A stretch of DNA of 64,000 bases from the NCBI RefSeq assembly GCF_032452875.1, contig NC_083885.1:64959625-65023624 (forward strand), in the 5' to 3' direction. Below are positions 44,188 through 56,465 of this stretch, piece after piece. A model generated the notes under the pieces. That model made no database searches, had not been told where the DNA came from, and saw only the letters and a list, made by a program, of their open reading frames with translations. The translations under genes and the position numbers were made by a program. Each line of letters starts with the position of its first letter. Within the stretch, counting starts at the first letter, position 1. This DNA is from Bos javanicus. Its lineage: Eukaryota; Chordata; Mammalia; Artiodactyla; Bovidae.

Positions 44188-47100
44188 GTGAGTGAGGGGC
44201 CCTCAGGTGGGGGGATGTTATGTTCTCAGGCTTTCCGAACTTGGCCTTCGTCGCTCCCTGCTCTTGAGTAAGAAGGCGGTGAAGGGCGGTCACTGACGGT
44301 GAATACGTGGGGAGGATCCCGTTCCCAATGTTGACTGGATGAGGTGCGAAATGGTTTCCAGGGCTTACGAGCCCCCAGGTATCAACACTTGGAGGTGAGG
44401 CTGAATTCGGCATGTTCTGGAAACGGCAGGTCTCTGCGGTTATGTGTGCTGACAACAGAGAGCTGAGTCAGGAGTCGGACTGGAATAGCAGCCTGGGGAG
44501 CTGGACCTCTGTTCTGACGGTGATGGGAACCACGGGAGGTTTATAACAGAGAAGGGAGGTGATCTGACGTTGGTGTTAACAGGCTCTCTCTGGTAGCACA
44601 ATGGAAGGACTGGGGAAGCCTGAGGGTGGGACGTGAGATCAGGAGGGAGTCGACTGCAATAGTCCAAATGTGTTGATTGTGGATGACTAGAGTGGTGGCT
44701 GTGGGCGTTAGAGACGTGTGTGAATTTTGTGTGTTTTTAAAGTAGGGCCGATGGAGGTTTTCTGATGAGACATATTGATGTTCTGGGACGCTTCACCTGT
44801 CCCTCCTTCTGCGCTTGAGTCTGGGGGCCTTAAAGGAGGAGTCCTTTCTAGCCCAGCACCCTGAATCTAAGCCAGGAGTTATATGAAGAGGTTCCTGCTT
44901 TGGGCAGCCAGTAGGAGGAAGGCTGGACTGGTGTATTAGACTCAGGAACATCTTATGCAAATGCTTAGAGGTAAGATTGAGTTGGGAGTCCTTAAGGAGC
45001 CACGGGTCTTGGTTCTGTCTGTTGAGAAAAGGGTCAGGAGTCGGGCAAGAATGGCAGGCTGAGGAACTGGGCTTCTTGTTTTGAAGGTAATGAAAGACAT
45101 GGGCTTCCCAGATGCCTCAGTGATAGAGAGTCTGCCTGCAGTGTAGAAGACGCAAGAGACACGGGTTTAATCCCTGGGTCAGGAAGATCCCCTGGAGGAG
45201 GGAATGGCAACCCATTCCCAGTAGTCCTGCCTGGGAAATCCCGTAGACAGAGGAATCGGGCGGGCTGCAGTCTTTAGGCTCCCAAAGAGGCAGACTCAAC
45301 TAAGTGACTGAACATGTGGCATGCACAAAAGACATGGAGGATTTGGAGCAGAAGAGAGATGCCCTGAATCAGATCTTAACAGGCTCCCTCTGGCTGCTGT
45401 CTGGTTGAGAATGGAGTGTGGGCGTGAGGGAGGAGGCTACTGCACTGGTCCACAGAAGTGCTGATGGTGGCAAAGAAAGTCCCAACCGGGCACTGAGGAC
45501 TGGGTGCCTTGCTCAGGCACTGGGGTGCCTGTCACACACAAAGGAGTTCTTCCTGGATGCTGTGTGCAGAGTGGCTTCAGGGGTAGGGTGTGCCTTGAAA
45601 GTGTGGACTGGAAAGTTTTCAGGCTTAAAGGAGGGGGACCCCAGATATGAGGAAGGTGTGGTTCAAAGTGGTGTACATGGTGGGAGGAGCATGGACTGAT
45701 GGCCTGAGAGTTGTTTCTGGGAGGCATGGTCAGGAGGATGCCCGCGGGAGAGTGCTTGGTGCCCTTCCTGCCGGACCTATGGCTTACATAGTCTCTGTCT
45801 GCCCGCCTTCCTGATTTTGCTCTGGGCTGCCCACGGTGATCAGAGAGACAGGAGAGGGCACCAGGAGTGGTGTCATGGCCGAGTATCGCCTCCGAGTTGG
45901 GAGGCTGGGGAGCAGAGGAGCAGGGGGTGGGAGGTGAGTGGGGGCCTGGAGAGTCCTGTTGTGTGTGGGCTCAGCTGTCCCCATCGTGGCAGGGTGGTGT
46001 GACCTTCGAGGATGTGTTCGTGTACTTCTCCCGGGAGGAGTGGGAGCTGCTGGAGGAAGCTCAGAGACTCCTGTACCGCGATGTGATGCTGGAGAACTTC
46101 GCACACGTGGCCGCCTTGGGTGAGTCCCTGTTTCAGTTACCTATTGGTACATGTCAAACTGCTCCAAAAGTGAGTGATGTAAAACAGTAAAAAGGCCTTA
46201 TGGAAGTTTCAGTGTGTCAGGAACTCGTCACACCTCACCTGGTGCTTTTGGCTCAGGGTCTGCCATGAGGCTTCTCTCAAGCTCCCAGCCGAACTGTTCT
46301 CATCTGAAGGCCATTCTCGGGAGGATCTCACTCACAAACTCGTGTTTTGTGTTTCCAAGAGGTCATTTCTTGTGGCTTGTTGGTCAGAGACCCTTGGCTT
46401 CCTTGTTACCCTAGCCTTTCTGTAGCGCATCTCACAGCAGGGAAGGAACCTTCTCTCTGAGCAGAGAGAATGTCCAGGATGGTAGGTGGTCTTTTTCTAA
46501 CCCGACCTGGAAACAGTGATCCCATCATTTTTCTCTGTTCTGTTCTTAGAAATGGGTCAGTCAGTGTAACCTCCAGTCAAGGGAAGTGGCTCGTGCAAGG
46601 GCAAGAACACCAGGTGACAGGTCTTCCTGGGCCATCGGAGAGGCTGCCTGCCACAGGCCCACATGCCTGCTGCAGTGTCCTTGGGTTCGGTTTTTCCCTG
46701 GTGCCCTGGGGGCAGCTCTTCCTGTCCTGCCAAATCAGGGGCTCTTCCCCCTCCCGTCTTGGTTCCCAGGGTAGGGGCTGTGGGTGCCCAGGCACAGCCG
46801 TGGTGGCGTCCCCTCCCTGAGCAGTCGTACACCTGCTGCACAAAGCCGTTCTCGATCAGGTTAGGAGTTCAGGGCTCTGGCTGACAGTTCTTGGGGACGG
46901 ACTGTGCCAGGAGTTACAGGTGCTAACATAGTCACTGCTTGTGGAGGGCATAGGGGTTTCCTGGCAAGTCCTCCTTCGGGTTTTGGTTTTACATTTTCTC
47001 TTCTCTGTGGGATGGGTCTATCTGGGCCTTTCGTTTGCTGTTTTTAATTGGAGTAGGGCTGATCCAGAATGCTGTTATTGTCTCCCTTTTTTCCCCACAA

Positions 47101-49645
47101 CTTCCACCTTCCAGATCCCATGTGGTTGCCCAGTGGCAGAGAGGCAGAAAGCACCGGGTGCTTGTGGGTGGACCTGACTCCAGCCACACTGAGAGGCCAG
47201 AGAGAGCCCAGCACTGCCACACAGGAACTGAGAGAACCATCTGGGGCAGGGTTCACGTTGTCCTGTCAGCCTGTGCGCCAGTGCTTTCTTGCCAAGGCCC
47301 TTAGCGGGACCTTGCTTCTCCCTCTCCTCACCGTTCCTTGCACTTGGCGTTTCTCCTGTCTTCCTTCCCTTGGCGTTTTCCCACCTCTCTGGCCTCTGTC
47401 ACGCATTCTCCTCAGCTTACTCTGAAACGCTCTGTAACATTGGCTGCTTTAACGTGTTACAAGTTGTGCACATACCTGTAAGCTGTCCAGAAGAGCTGCC
47501 TACTTGCTTGCAATCAGATTTTCCTGGGCCTGGACACAGCCTCTGCACCAGGCTCACCTGACCCAAAGCCAAGGCCCTGCAGAACCCTTCTTAGAGGGGT
47601 GAGTTGGAGACCTCGCCTCTGCTTCCGGTACTTTCCACCGTCATTGTGTCTTTACCCGTCATTGAAGTCCTCCATACCTTCCAAGGCCCAGGAGTGACAA
47701 TGGGCCCTCCTTCACTGATCCTGGCCCCTCATCCTGCAAAAGCGCAGGGACTCACTCACTGGTGTGTCACACACTCAGAGCAAGCATGTCCTTCACTAGC
47801 GTTTCTTTGCTTTCAGGTTGTTGGTGTGAAGCAGACAATGAGGAGGCCCCCTCCGAGCAGATTGTTTGTGTAGAAGGAGTGTCAGAGGTCAGGACTCCTG
47901 GGTCCTGTCCACTTATCCAGAAAGTCCATCCGTGTGAGAGAAGTGACCCGCTCTTAAAAGACATTTTCCACCGGGCTGAACACCAGGGTTCGTGCCCTGC
48001 ACAGAACCTGGACACACGTGACCCCTGTGGGCGAGGATTCCTGTTGAGTGAAAACTTTCATCAGCACCAGAAACCACATAGTGGGAACGATCCCGTCCAG
48101 GGGGATGCTGATGAGGCCTCATGTGTGAAGAGCTGTGCTGTCTATGAGTTAGGGAGACCTTGTACTTGCAGGGGGAAAGGGATGGACATGCTGGATAGCT
48201 CTAGGCTTTTCCAGCACCAGAGCACTCACAGTGGACTGAGTCCACACCGAACAGCTGAGTTTGCGGAATCATTTGCACACAAGTCGAGTCTCAGTTGTCA
48301 CCAGGGAGACAGCGATGAACTGATGTTTTTCAGTTGCACTGACGATGAGAAAGCCTTCAGGAACGCCTTCAGTCTCCTCGACAACCAGGTAACTCAGGCG
48401 GTTGAAGTGCAGTCCTTTAGGTGCCTACCTTGTGGAAATCTGTCCAACGAGAAATCCACTCTTATCCATCATAGAAAACTTCATGGTGGGGAAACATCAC
48501 ATGTGTGCAGGGAGTGTGGAAAGGCCTTCATTAACTTGTCTCACCTAAAAACTCACCAGAAATTTCACACTGGCAAAAGACAATATACATGCAGTGAATG
48601 TGGAAAGGCCTTCAGCCGCAAAGACACACTTGTGCAGCACCAGAGAGTTCACACTGGAGAAAGGTCTTATGACTGCACTGAATGTGGAAAAGCCTACAGC
48701 AGAAGCTCCCACCTCGTTCAGCACCAGAGAATTCACACCGGAGAAAGGCCTTATAAATGCAGTGAATGTGGAAAGGCCTTTAGTCGTAAAGACACACTTG
48801 TGCAGCACCAGAGATTTCACACAGGGGAAAGGCCTTACGAGTGCAGTGAATGCGGAAAATTCTTTAGCCAAAGCTCTCACCTTATTGAGCACTGGAGAAT
48901 TCACACCGGGGCGAGGCCTTACGAGTGTATTGAATGTGGAAAATTCTTTAGCCATAACTCCAGCCTCATTAAACATAGGAGAGTCCACACAGGAGCAAAG
49001 TCTTATGTGTGCGGCAAATGTGGGAAGGCTTTTGGCTGCAAAGACACACTTGTTCAGCACCAGATAATTCACACTGGTGCACGGCCTTATGAGTGCAGCG
49101 AGTGTGGAAAGGCCTTTAGCCGTAAAGATACACTTGTACAGCACCGGAAAATCCACACTGGAGAAAGGCCTTATGAGTGCAATGACTGTGGAAAGTTCTT
49201 TAGCCATAGCTCCAACCTCATTGTGCACCAGAGAATTCACACTGGAGCGAAGCCTTATGAATGCAGTGAATGTGGGAAATGCTTTAGCCACAATTCTAGC
49301 CTCATTCTACACCAGAGAGTTCACAGTGGAGCGAGGCCTTATGTGTGTAGTGAATGCGGAAAAGCCTACATTAGTAGCTCCCACCTTGTTCAGCACAAGA
49401 AAGTTCACACTGGAGCGAGACCTTATAAGTGCAGTGAATGCGGGAAATTCTTTAGCCGCAACTCTAGCCTCATTCTACACCAGAGAGTTCACACTGGAGA
49501 AAAGCCTTACGTGTGCAATGAATGTGGGAAGGCCTATAGCAGAAGCTCCCATCTTGTTCGGCACCAGAAAGCTCACCCTGGAGAAGGACCTCATGAATGC
49601 GGCAGTTTTGGTGACCCTTTAGCTGCGTCTCTTAAACTTGTTTAA
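44155..49645 (+). CDS. ZNF304: KRAB C2H2 zinc-finger protein, intact, 662 aa (ZNF304)
   Basis: Predicted nuclear DNA-binding repressor acting through TRIM28. Exons 44155-44187, 45993-46119 and 47817-49645 join in frame (phases 0 and 1) to 662 codons plus TAA. Residues 1-11 are MAAAALMTWAQ. Residues 12-53 form a complete KRAB A box (GGVTFEDVFVYFSREEWE, then VMLENFAHVAALG). There is no b exon: the last exon starts CWCEADNEEAPSEQ. A spacer of about 200 residues holds finger relics. Fourteen tandem C2H2 fingers run from about residue 255 to 640, followed by the tail HECGSFGDPLAASLKLV. Human ZNF304, as I remember it, is 659 aa with the same start, CEAEHEAPSEQ segment, finger series and SLKLV end, hence the symbol. 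No lesion is visible. About seven linkers read TGA(R/K) instead of TGE(R/K). CpG-island start, so probably broadly expressed. Confidence 0.88.
44188..45992 (+). other. ZNF304 intron 1
   Basis: No exon seen. Two diverged copies of one segment lie in tandem (about 44455-44690 and 45020-45480: 'aggagtcggactggaatagc' against 'aggagtcgggcaagaatggc', each followed by 'aacaggctc'). A Bov-tA interrupts the second. Confidence 0.55.
45103..45327 (+). mobile_element. Bov-tA SINE with target-site duplication
   Basis: Sense copy starting 'gcttcccagatgcctcagtg', flanked by AAAGACATGG at 45093-45102 and 45328-45337. Confidence 0.92.
45993..46119 (+). CDS. ZNF304: ZNF304 exon 2 (KRAB A box)
   Basis: 127 nt between CGTGGCAG and G|GTGAGT. 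All KRAB A core residues are present (EDV, REEW, YRDVMLEN). Confidence 0.92.
46126..46430. repeat. Old interspersed repeat just after the KRAB exon (copy 2)
   Basis: 'cagttacctattggtacatg' and 'ggctcagggtctgccatgag' correspond to 34552-34740, at the same distance from the KRAB donor. Shared by descent, from before the local duplication. Confidence 0.6.
46431..47816 (+). other. ZNF304 intron 2, distal part
   Basis: No exon supported. The short open frames here are unconserved. Confidence 0.5.
47817..49645 (+). CDS. ZNF304: ZNF304 exon 3 (zinc-finger exon)
   Basis: Acceptor TGCTTTCAG, then G|GTTGTTGGTGTGAAGC. Single open frame to TAA at 49643-49645. Fourteen fingers; three share the helix text SRKDTLVQH, suggesting internal duplication or a repeated DNA target. 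Confidence 0.92.
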
Positions 49646-50234
49646 CACCTAGAAACTTCACTGGGAGAAAGGCCTTATGAATGCAGTCAATGCACTATGT
49701 CCCTGTTCAAGATTATAGGAGTCACACCAGCAACGGTGGGAATCATTGTTGGTACAGAGACACTGAGATAATGGAGTGGGGATGACTGAGGCTCATGAGG
49801 ATGGGTGGGTGTTGTTAAGGCAGCGTCTCTATATGTCCCTGCGATTTTGGCTCTATGGCATGAAAGTATACATAAATTCTCAGGGCCTTCACACCTCTGA
49901 GTCTCCTGTGGCCAACACACTGTCTCAGTAAGTAAAGGTTTGTGGATTCCTGTACCTCCCTGGGCTGTTGATGTTCTGGCCATCACTGCACAGGCAGGAA
50001 CCCCAGCAGTGACAGAAGAAAGATCCAGGGCTCAGGCTTCTCTGACCAGCCAGCATTCCTAGTGACTAAGGTGGATGTGGCCTTCATTGCTCTGCAGTTT
50101 TTGCTGGTCCTGAGGCAGGGCTTATGCTCCTAAATTGTGTAGAGAGGGATATGGTAGAACCAGAACAGTTGGCAGATGGGACTTCCCAAGAAGAGTGGTA
50201 AACATGGATATTTATGGGGAATATTTAGCTCCTA
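49646..50234 (+). other. ZNF304 3' UTR and flank
   Basis: No coding pattern beyond one more degenerate finger-like stretch ('ctgggagaaaggccttatga' near 49660). The first AATAAA noted downstream is at 50263-50268, at the edge of the L1, and is only a weak poly(A) candidate. Confidence 0.4.
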
Positions 50235-52500
50235 ACATCTTTGTTGAGGTATGGTGACGTGAAATAAATGGCATGTATGTAAAGTGTGAAGCGTTTTTCG
50301 TTTCAGCGTGTGTATATTCTGATGAGACCACACATCAAGATAATGGAGATATCCAGCACAGCCAAAAGATTCCTTGGGTCCCTTATAATCCTTTCCTCCT
50401 TGTCCTTTCTAACCCCTCTTTCCCACAATTCACAAGCAGTAGCAAGCATATTCTAGAATTTCATATAAACAGAATTATATACTTTGTGGAGAGTGGGGAC
50501 TCTGGCACTTTTCACCAACCATAACTTTTTTGACATTAAGGCATATTGTTGCATATATCAGTTATTCATTTGTATTGTTGAGTACTATTCCATTGTATGG
50601 ATATACCACAAGTGTTCTTTTATCCATTCACCTGGTAGTGGGTGTTTGGGTTGTTTCTGGTTTGGCTGTTACAAATAAAGCAGCTGTGAAGATTTGTGTA
50701 TTAGTTATCATTGAATTATATTCCATTGTATGGATGAACCACAGTTTGCTTATCCAGTCACTGACTGAAGAACATCTTGATTGCTTCCAAGTTTTGCCAT
50801 TTATGAATAAACCTGCATTATGCATTGTGTGTAAGTGGATGTAAGTATTCAGTTCATTTGGGTTCAAGCCAAGGAGTATGATTTGCTGGGTCATAGTAAG
50901 GGTATGTTTTCTTTTTTTTTTTAACTTTTTCATTTTTTTGGCTGTGCTGTGTCTTCATTGTCATACACAGGCTTTCTCTACTCGTGGCAAGTAGAGGATA
51001 TTCTTTTTGTTCTGGTGCGTGGTTTCACACTTGGGTGGCTTCTCCTGCTGCAGAGCATGGGCTCTAGGCCTGCGGGCTTCAGTAGTTGCAGCATAGGCTC
51101 AGTAGTTGTGGCGCATGGGCTTAGGTGTTCAGCGGCATGTGGGATTCTTCCCAGACCAAGTACTGAACCCATGTCCCCCACACTGGCATGCAAATTCTTA
51201 ACCACTAGACCACCAGGGAAGTCCAGTAAGACACTGTCTTCTATAATGGCTGCAAAAAATCATTTGCATTCCCAGTAGCAATAAATAAGAATTCCGTTAC
51301 TCCGTGTCTTTGTCAGCATTTGGTGTCATCAGTGTTTTGGGTTTTTGCCAAATAGGTGTGTAGTAATAGCATGTTGTTGCTCTAACTGCAATTCTGTAAT
51401 GACTTATGATGAATATTTTTTCATATTCTTTTAACAGTGTCGTCTGCTTTCAGAGCAGAAATTTTAAATTGTAGTCAATTCCAAGATACTCAGTTTTTCT
51501 TTAATGGATTGTGCTTTTGGTGTTGTAGCTAAAAACTCCTTGCCGTACCTAAGGTCTTCATTATGTCCTGTGTTATCTTCTAGATGTTCTGTAGCTTTGT
51601 ATTTAGGTTTATTATCCATTTTCTGAAAATATTTATGAAAAGTGTAAGATTTGTGTCTGGATCATTTTTTAAAACCCCATTTGTTGAAAAGACTATCCTT
51701 TCTCCATTCCTTAGCCTTTGCTCCCTTTCTAAAGGTCACTTGGCTATATTAGTGCGAATGTATGGACTCACTGTTCCAGTTCTTTCCATTTATTGTGATA
51801 ATCAGCATATGGCTGTGGGGGTTTTTTCTTGTGTCTTATTTATATGGTATATTTCATTAATTGATACTCAAATGTTAAACCAACCTTGTATTTCCTGGGA
51901 CAAATCCCACTGGATCATGTTGTATATAAGTAAAAGCTTAGTATAGTTCTATATAAATTCTTTGTGTCAGAATTGATAATTGGTATCTTTCTAGGAATTT
52001 GTCCATTTTAACTACATTTTCTCATTTGAGAGGGTTAGGATTGTTTATAATATTCCCTTATGAGACTTTTAAGTTCTGTAGGGTCAATAGTGTCTTCACT
52101 CCTGATTTTGTTAATTTGTTATCTTCTTTTTTTGTCAGCCAACCTAGAGTTTTGTCAGTTTTGTTGATCTTTTGAAAGAGAGTTTTTCTTTAATTGATTT
52201 CTAGAAAAAATTTTTTTTCTGTATTCTGTTTCAATGTTTTGTTCTGATCTCTTTTACTTCCTTTTTTAATGCTTGCCTTGTGACTAGTTTTGTCTTATTT
52301 TCCAAGTTTCTTAACATGGAAGGTTAGGTTATTGACATCATTCTTCTTTTGTAATAAACTTTAAAGCTTTATGTTTCCCTCTAATCATTTAATTTGGTTG
52401 TATCACATCAATTTTTATATGTAGCATTTTCATTTTTATCTAGTTAAAATATTTTTGTTCTTAAAATTTCCCTTGTAATTAGGGTATTGAGGAGTATAGA
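50235..52500 (-). mobile_element. L1 LINE, antisense, decayed, with SINE insert
   Basis: 'tgttgaggtatggtgacgtg' and 'ctattccattgtatggatat' (3' UTR complement), then 'ggacaaatcccactggatca' and 'gtttataatattcccttatg' (ORF2 complement). Confidence 0.75.
50920..51224 (-). mobile_element. CHR-type tRNA-Glu SINE, long copy
   Basis: About 300 bp, starting with T-rich sequence and ending 'ccactagaccaccagggaag', inserted in the L1. Confidence 0.85.
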
Positions 52501-52659
52501 ATTTAACAAGCCTCTTCCTATTGAATTTGCAGGGGTAGTCAGAGGAAGGCACGTAATTTTTCAGTCAGTGACCCAGGTGTTACTCTTGAAATGGGGTAAA
52601 TCTGTGGGTTATTTGAAATATCTTCCACCCTTAGGAAGACATTGAGCTAAGGTGTTGGT

Positions 52660-52711
52660 GTTTAATGTAGAAAAAGTAGTCCCATGTTTAACGTAGAAAA
52701 AGTAGTCCCAT
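52660..52711. repeat. 26-bp tandem duplication (2 units)
   Basis: Units 52660-52685 and 52686-52711 differ at one base (GTTTAATG against GTTTAACG, then TAGAAAAAGTAGTCCCAT). Confidence 0.95.
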
Positions 52712-53924
52712 ATCTACCAGGAACTGATGAGGATGACCAAATATAGTTAAGTCATGTTTCGTGAAAGAGTATGGCAGGTTATTGGGTGTTGTTCCTTCCT
52801 CAGAGCACCCTGACTGTCCTGATTTGAGGGATTTTCTTTGTGTTAGCTTTTCTTCATGAGATAGGACAACCTTTTAAGTTCTGTTTTTGTATTAGGTCTC
52901 CAACCTGAAGCTTAACATCACTGTAAAATGACATGAAACAGATACTCCTACATCAGCACCTCTGTGACTCCCAACTGTGGAAATTAGGAATTTTCCCTAG
53001 TCTGTTGTGACAGTCTCCTGTGGGTTAAAAATGCCTTTGTTTTAATGGTGAAGTTGTTACACAGTCCACTTTTGCTGTTACTGCTTCAGCTGTGGCTTCA
53101 GGAGGCTTGGGCCGACCCCCGGCCTTTCTGACCCTCAGGTTCATTGTGGAAGCGGGACTCCCGCTGGTCCCTCCCTGATCAGTCCAGGCAGTTCTTGCCA
53201 CCTTTGACTTTCTATCTTAGCTTCTAACCAGGTTGTGTAAGTTCGGTGACTTTGGTTAGATGTACCATAAAGAATTATAAAAAAATTTTTTTAAAGGATT
53301 CTAAAAATTTTTAATAATTGCTGATTTTCCTTGGGTTGAAGAGAGTCTTTACTTATACCTCTTAATTCAGCTTACATCCAAGGTTTAAAATCTACGATTT
53401 CTTGCATTGCTGATTCGTGGCTGGCATTGATCTTTAGAGGTAACTGGCATTTGGGGTTTTAAGAGAGCTGTTAAGAAAAGGTGGTGAAACTGAGTCCCAC
53501 TAACTGAGTTCCCCTGCTGAGTTGATGATTAACCTCTCTATCCAAAACTGTTCCCTTTCTTTTCCACTCTTACCTAAATCTTGTGCTAACTGAACACTAA
53601 TCAGCCAGTCAGATGACCAAAATTGCTGTTGTTGATATCATTGTTAATGTACAGACCGGAGTGTTTATCCAGGACAAGACGAGCTGACAACTTCTAGGTC
53701 ACGGACCACCAGACCAGAGAACCATAAACCATAGGCATCCTTATTCCTGAAACTGACTAAGAAATGTCACAAGATGGTGATCAAGCCCGGCTTTTTTGTT
53801 CTTTCCCTCTAGTAACCCTTAACAAAGACCAATTTGCAGTGGCCCATTCCCTTGGTTAGTGCCCCACAACAAATCCTTAATTTGCGGCTGCAAACAGTGT
53901 CAATCTGCCTTTTGCGTAATAGTA

Positions 53925-54110
53925 GGGACTCAGCAAGGAAAAGAGCAAGGGGAGAGGGGCTAAGAAGAGCGATCAGAAGGATGAGGGGCAGGACAGAGAG
54001 CTGGATGTGGGAGGGGAGAGGGCTGGGTGTAGGCGGAGGGCCCTGGATGTGGGAATGGAGAGAGATGAGTGTGGGGGGCAGCTGGAGGTCATGGAGATGG
54101 TGGGTTTACA
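53925..54110. repeat. GA-rich degenerate minisatellite-like tract
   Basis: Purine-rich on the + strand with recurring 'ggatgtggga' and 'gagagatgag' words. No clear fixed period. Confidence 0.45.
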
Positions 54111-56465
54111 GGGCATTGAGTCTCCCTGTTCCTGCTGAAGCTTGTCTGCTTGCTTAGTAGGTTTGGCCAAGGAATCTTTAGTAATGTAACTTTTATTTCA
54201 GAATTTAATTTGGAGGCTTCTGTGTACTACTAAGAAAGGCTATCCATTGGGCCTGAGAATTCTAATTATTTAAAGAATTCCTTCATTTTCAAAGGTGTCT
54301 CTCAAATGAACCTTTTTGTTCAAATCAGGTGTTCTCCTGAGTGGTCATTGAGGGCTTAAGTCATCCTTGGTACAGTTATCCTATTCAGCACGACAGGCAC
54401 AGAATTAGGATTGTAACAGAGATAGGAAATACAGGGATTTTTCAGGGGAGAGAAGATTCGGACTCAGACAACCCCGAGGCCAGGCGGTGGTCACTAGGAA
54501 TGCAATTCTTGTGGGCCTTCGTTTCCTAACCTGACGTTCGGCCCCTCACCCCCACAGACCCACAATGACTCCCCTGGCATGTGGATACTGGAGAGAATGT
54601 TCTCTCTGTAATACTGCCCGGCTCACACTACTCTACAACAGTTTCGAGATGGAAGGAGGCCTCATTTGGTTTACTGGGGACTCACAGGACCGTTTGTCAT
54701 GTAGCCTCCAGTACTGCGAGAACTGCAAGCCCATTGGTCTGTGACGCTGGTCTGAACAGGTTCATAGGGCAGTACTTCTGTTCCCACCATGATTCAACTC
54801 ACAACAAAGCTACACTTTTCGACAGCACAGAAAACAATAAGCAGTATCTCAAAGGACAACAAAAAAGGTTTGAAAAGAAATGGCCTGATCCTCCAAGTAT
54901 CTCAAACAACTAGGAACTAACAACAAATTCCAGGTGTCAGACTGAGAACGAAAGGCCAAGAAGATCAACACAAAGCAGAGGTTAGACCCACTGCTGATTT
55001 ACCACATCTTCAACGACTCGAGTCGTCCTTGAGGAGCAAGGCACAGGGGCCTGTGGAAGGCTGCGGTCTGCAGCGACAGGCGTTGCACTCCAGAGCTTGG
55101 TGGGACTTCCACAGCAAACATAAAAGCTGTTACACAGCTTCTACAGTGGGTGCATCCAGCTCATCTTGTTCCCTTCCCCACTGAATGTTGATTAATGAGA
55201 TACAGGCTCAACAGTGGTGCGAGCTGGAGGACTGATGATGATAATCAGTGTGGAAGCTCCTTACAACCTCTCCTATTTCTTTCTTAACCTTGTTAATCTG
55301 AATTTTTCTTACCAATTACTTTTTCACTTGCTTTAATAGTAGTTGAAGAAATCATTCAGCTCTCATGTTTAACTATAATGTTGTCCATCATTTTCAATAT
55401 TGAATGAATAGTCGCATATCATTCAAAGACCTTGAAGAGGACTTTTACCACATTTAAGAAATAGCCAGTCTTCATGAAATCTATCACAAAAAATGTATAC
55501 CTGCATTTTTATATTCTGTTTATACAGAAAATAGATAATAGCAAGGTGAGCAGGAATAGAGAACATCGCTTTTTTCAATTTCCCGTGTGCATCAGTTTGT
55601 CACAAGTCCAAACTCATAACTGCGAGTTCAAAGGTGGAGCCTTTGAAATGTTTGCAAAGTTGTGAGCTAACAGTGGCTTGAACCTGGTATCTAGTACAAA
55701 GACAGTGGGGGAGAACTACCTGTTTTCCTGCCTGCAAAGAAGAGCTCTAGTTGTCAGGCAGTCACCTCAAAATCGGAAGGCTGGCATTCAGGAGTTGGCA
55801 CTTTAAAAAATGGGCATGTTTAAGGACCAATGAATTTCCAGGAGTATTACTGGGCTCTAAGTGGGGTTGTATAGTGAGGCATTCGCTGATTGGTTGTTAC
55901 CTTTTAAGCTACGCTGGGGCCTGAACACTCCTGGCTGAATTCTAGAAGGTTGGCACTGTCAATTATTCGCTAATTTCTGGAAGCTTGACTTTACTGGTGT
56001 GAGGCTGTTGCTGACTGGTTTTCACAGATTATCTGAAGTTCTCTCTAATAAATTGTTTTCTTGTTCAAGATTTTGGAATTTGGCTAAAGGAAGTCTTTGC
56101 CTTCCACTTATGAAAAATAAACACATTAATTCTCAGTCCCCTCTTTTGTTCTTCCTTAGCCAGACTCTCAGAAGAGACCGTAAGGCATTGTTGAGAAGGT
56201 TGTTTATGGAGACATGTTTATGAGCTAATGTTGCCCCTAAATTATTGGCAATTACAGTGAGAGAAAAATAGCTCTAACTGCTAACTTTTTGTAATGTTAA
56301 AAAAAAAGGTGAAATCAGAATATTGAGGGTGTTCTGACAGTATCCATACAGGACGCAGAGCATGTGCTCTCTACACAGAACAGCCGGGAGTCTTATTTCC
56401 AGTGTATGTCATGCGGCTACTCTTGTACCCAAACCCTTTTCAGTGCTGACTGAACATTTATAGGT

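Larger units (their letters stand above)
52501..56465. other. Gene-free stretch, unassigned
   Basis: No conserved coding pattern found. Contains a 26-bp tandem duplication (52660-52711), a GA-rich tract (about 53925-54110) and a 110-codon + strand open frame (54581-54913) without a known domain. Parts may be very old retroelement sequence, which I cannot name. Confidence 0.35.

Noticed and set aside
43511..44455. 314-codon minus-strand open frame across the ZNF304 promoter
   Set aside because: A GC-rich CpG island has few stop codons. The frame has no domain and runs through a SINE end.
48545..49291. 248-codon minus-strand open frame inside the ZNF304 finger exon
   Set aside because: It is the antisense of the repeated finger units. 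Regular 84-bp periodicity keeps an antisense frame open, and the real product is on the + strand.
50920..51224. tRNA-like sequence in CHR and Bov-tA elements
   Set aside because: These are SINE heads derived from tRNA, truncated or mutated, with no complete cloverleaf expected.
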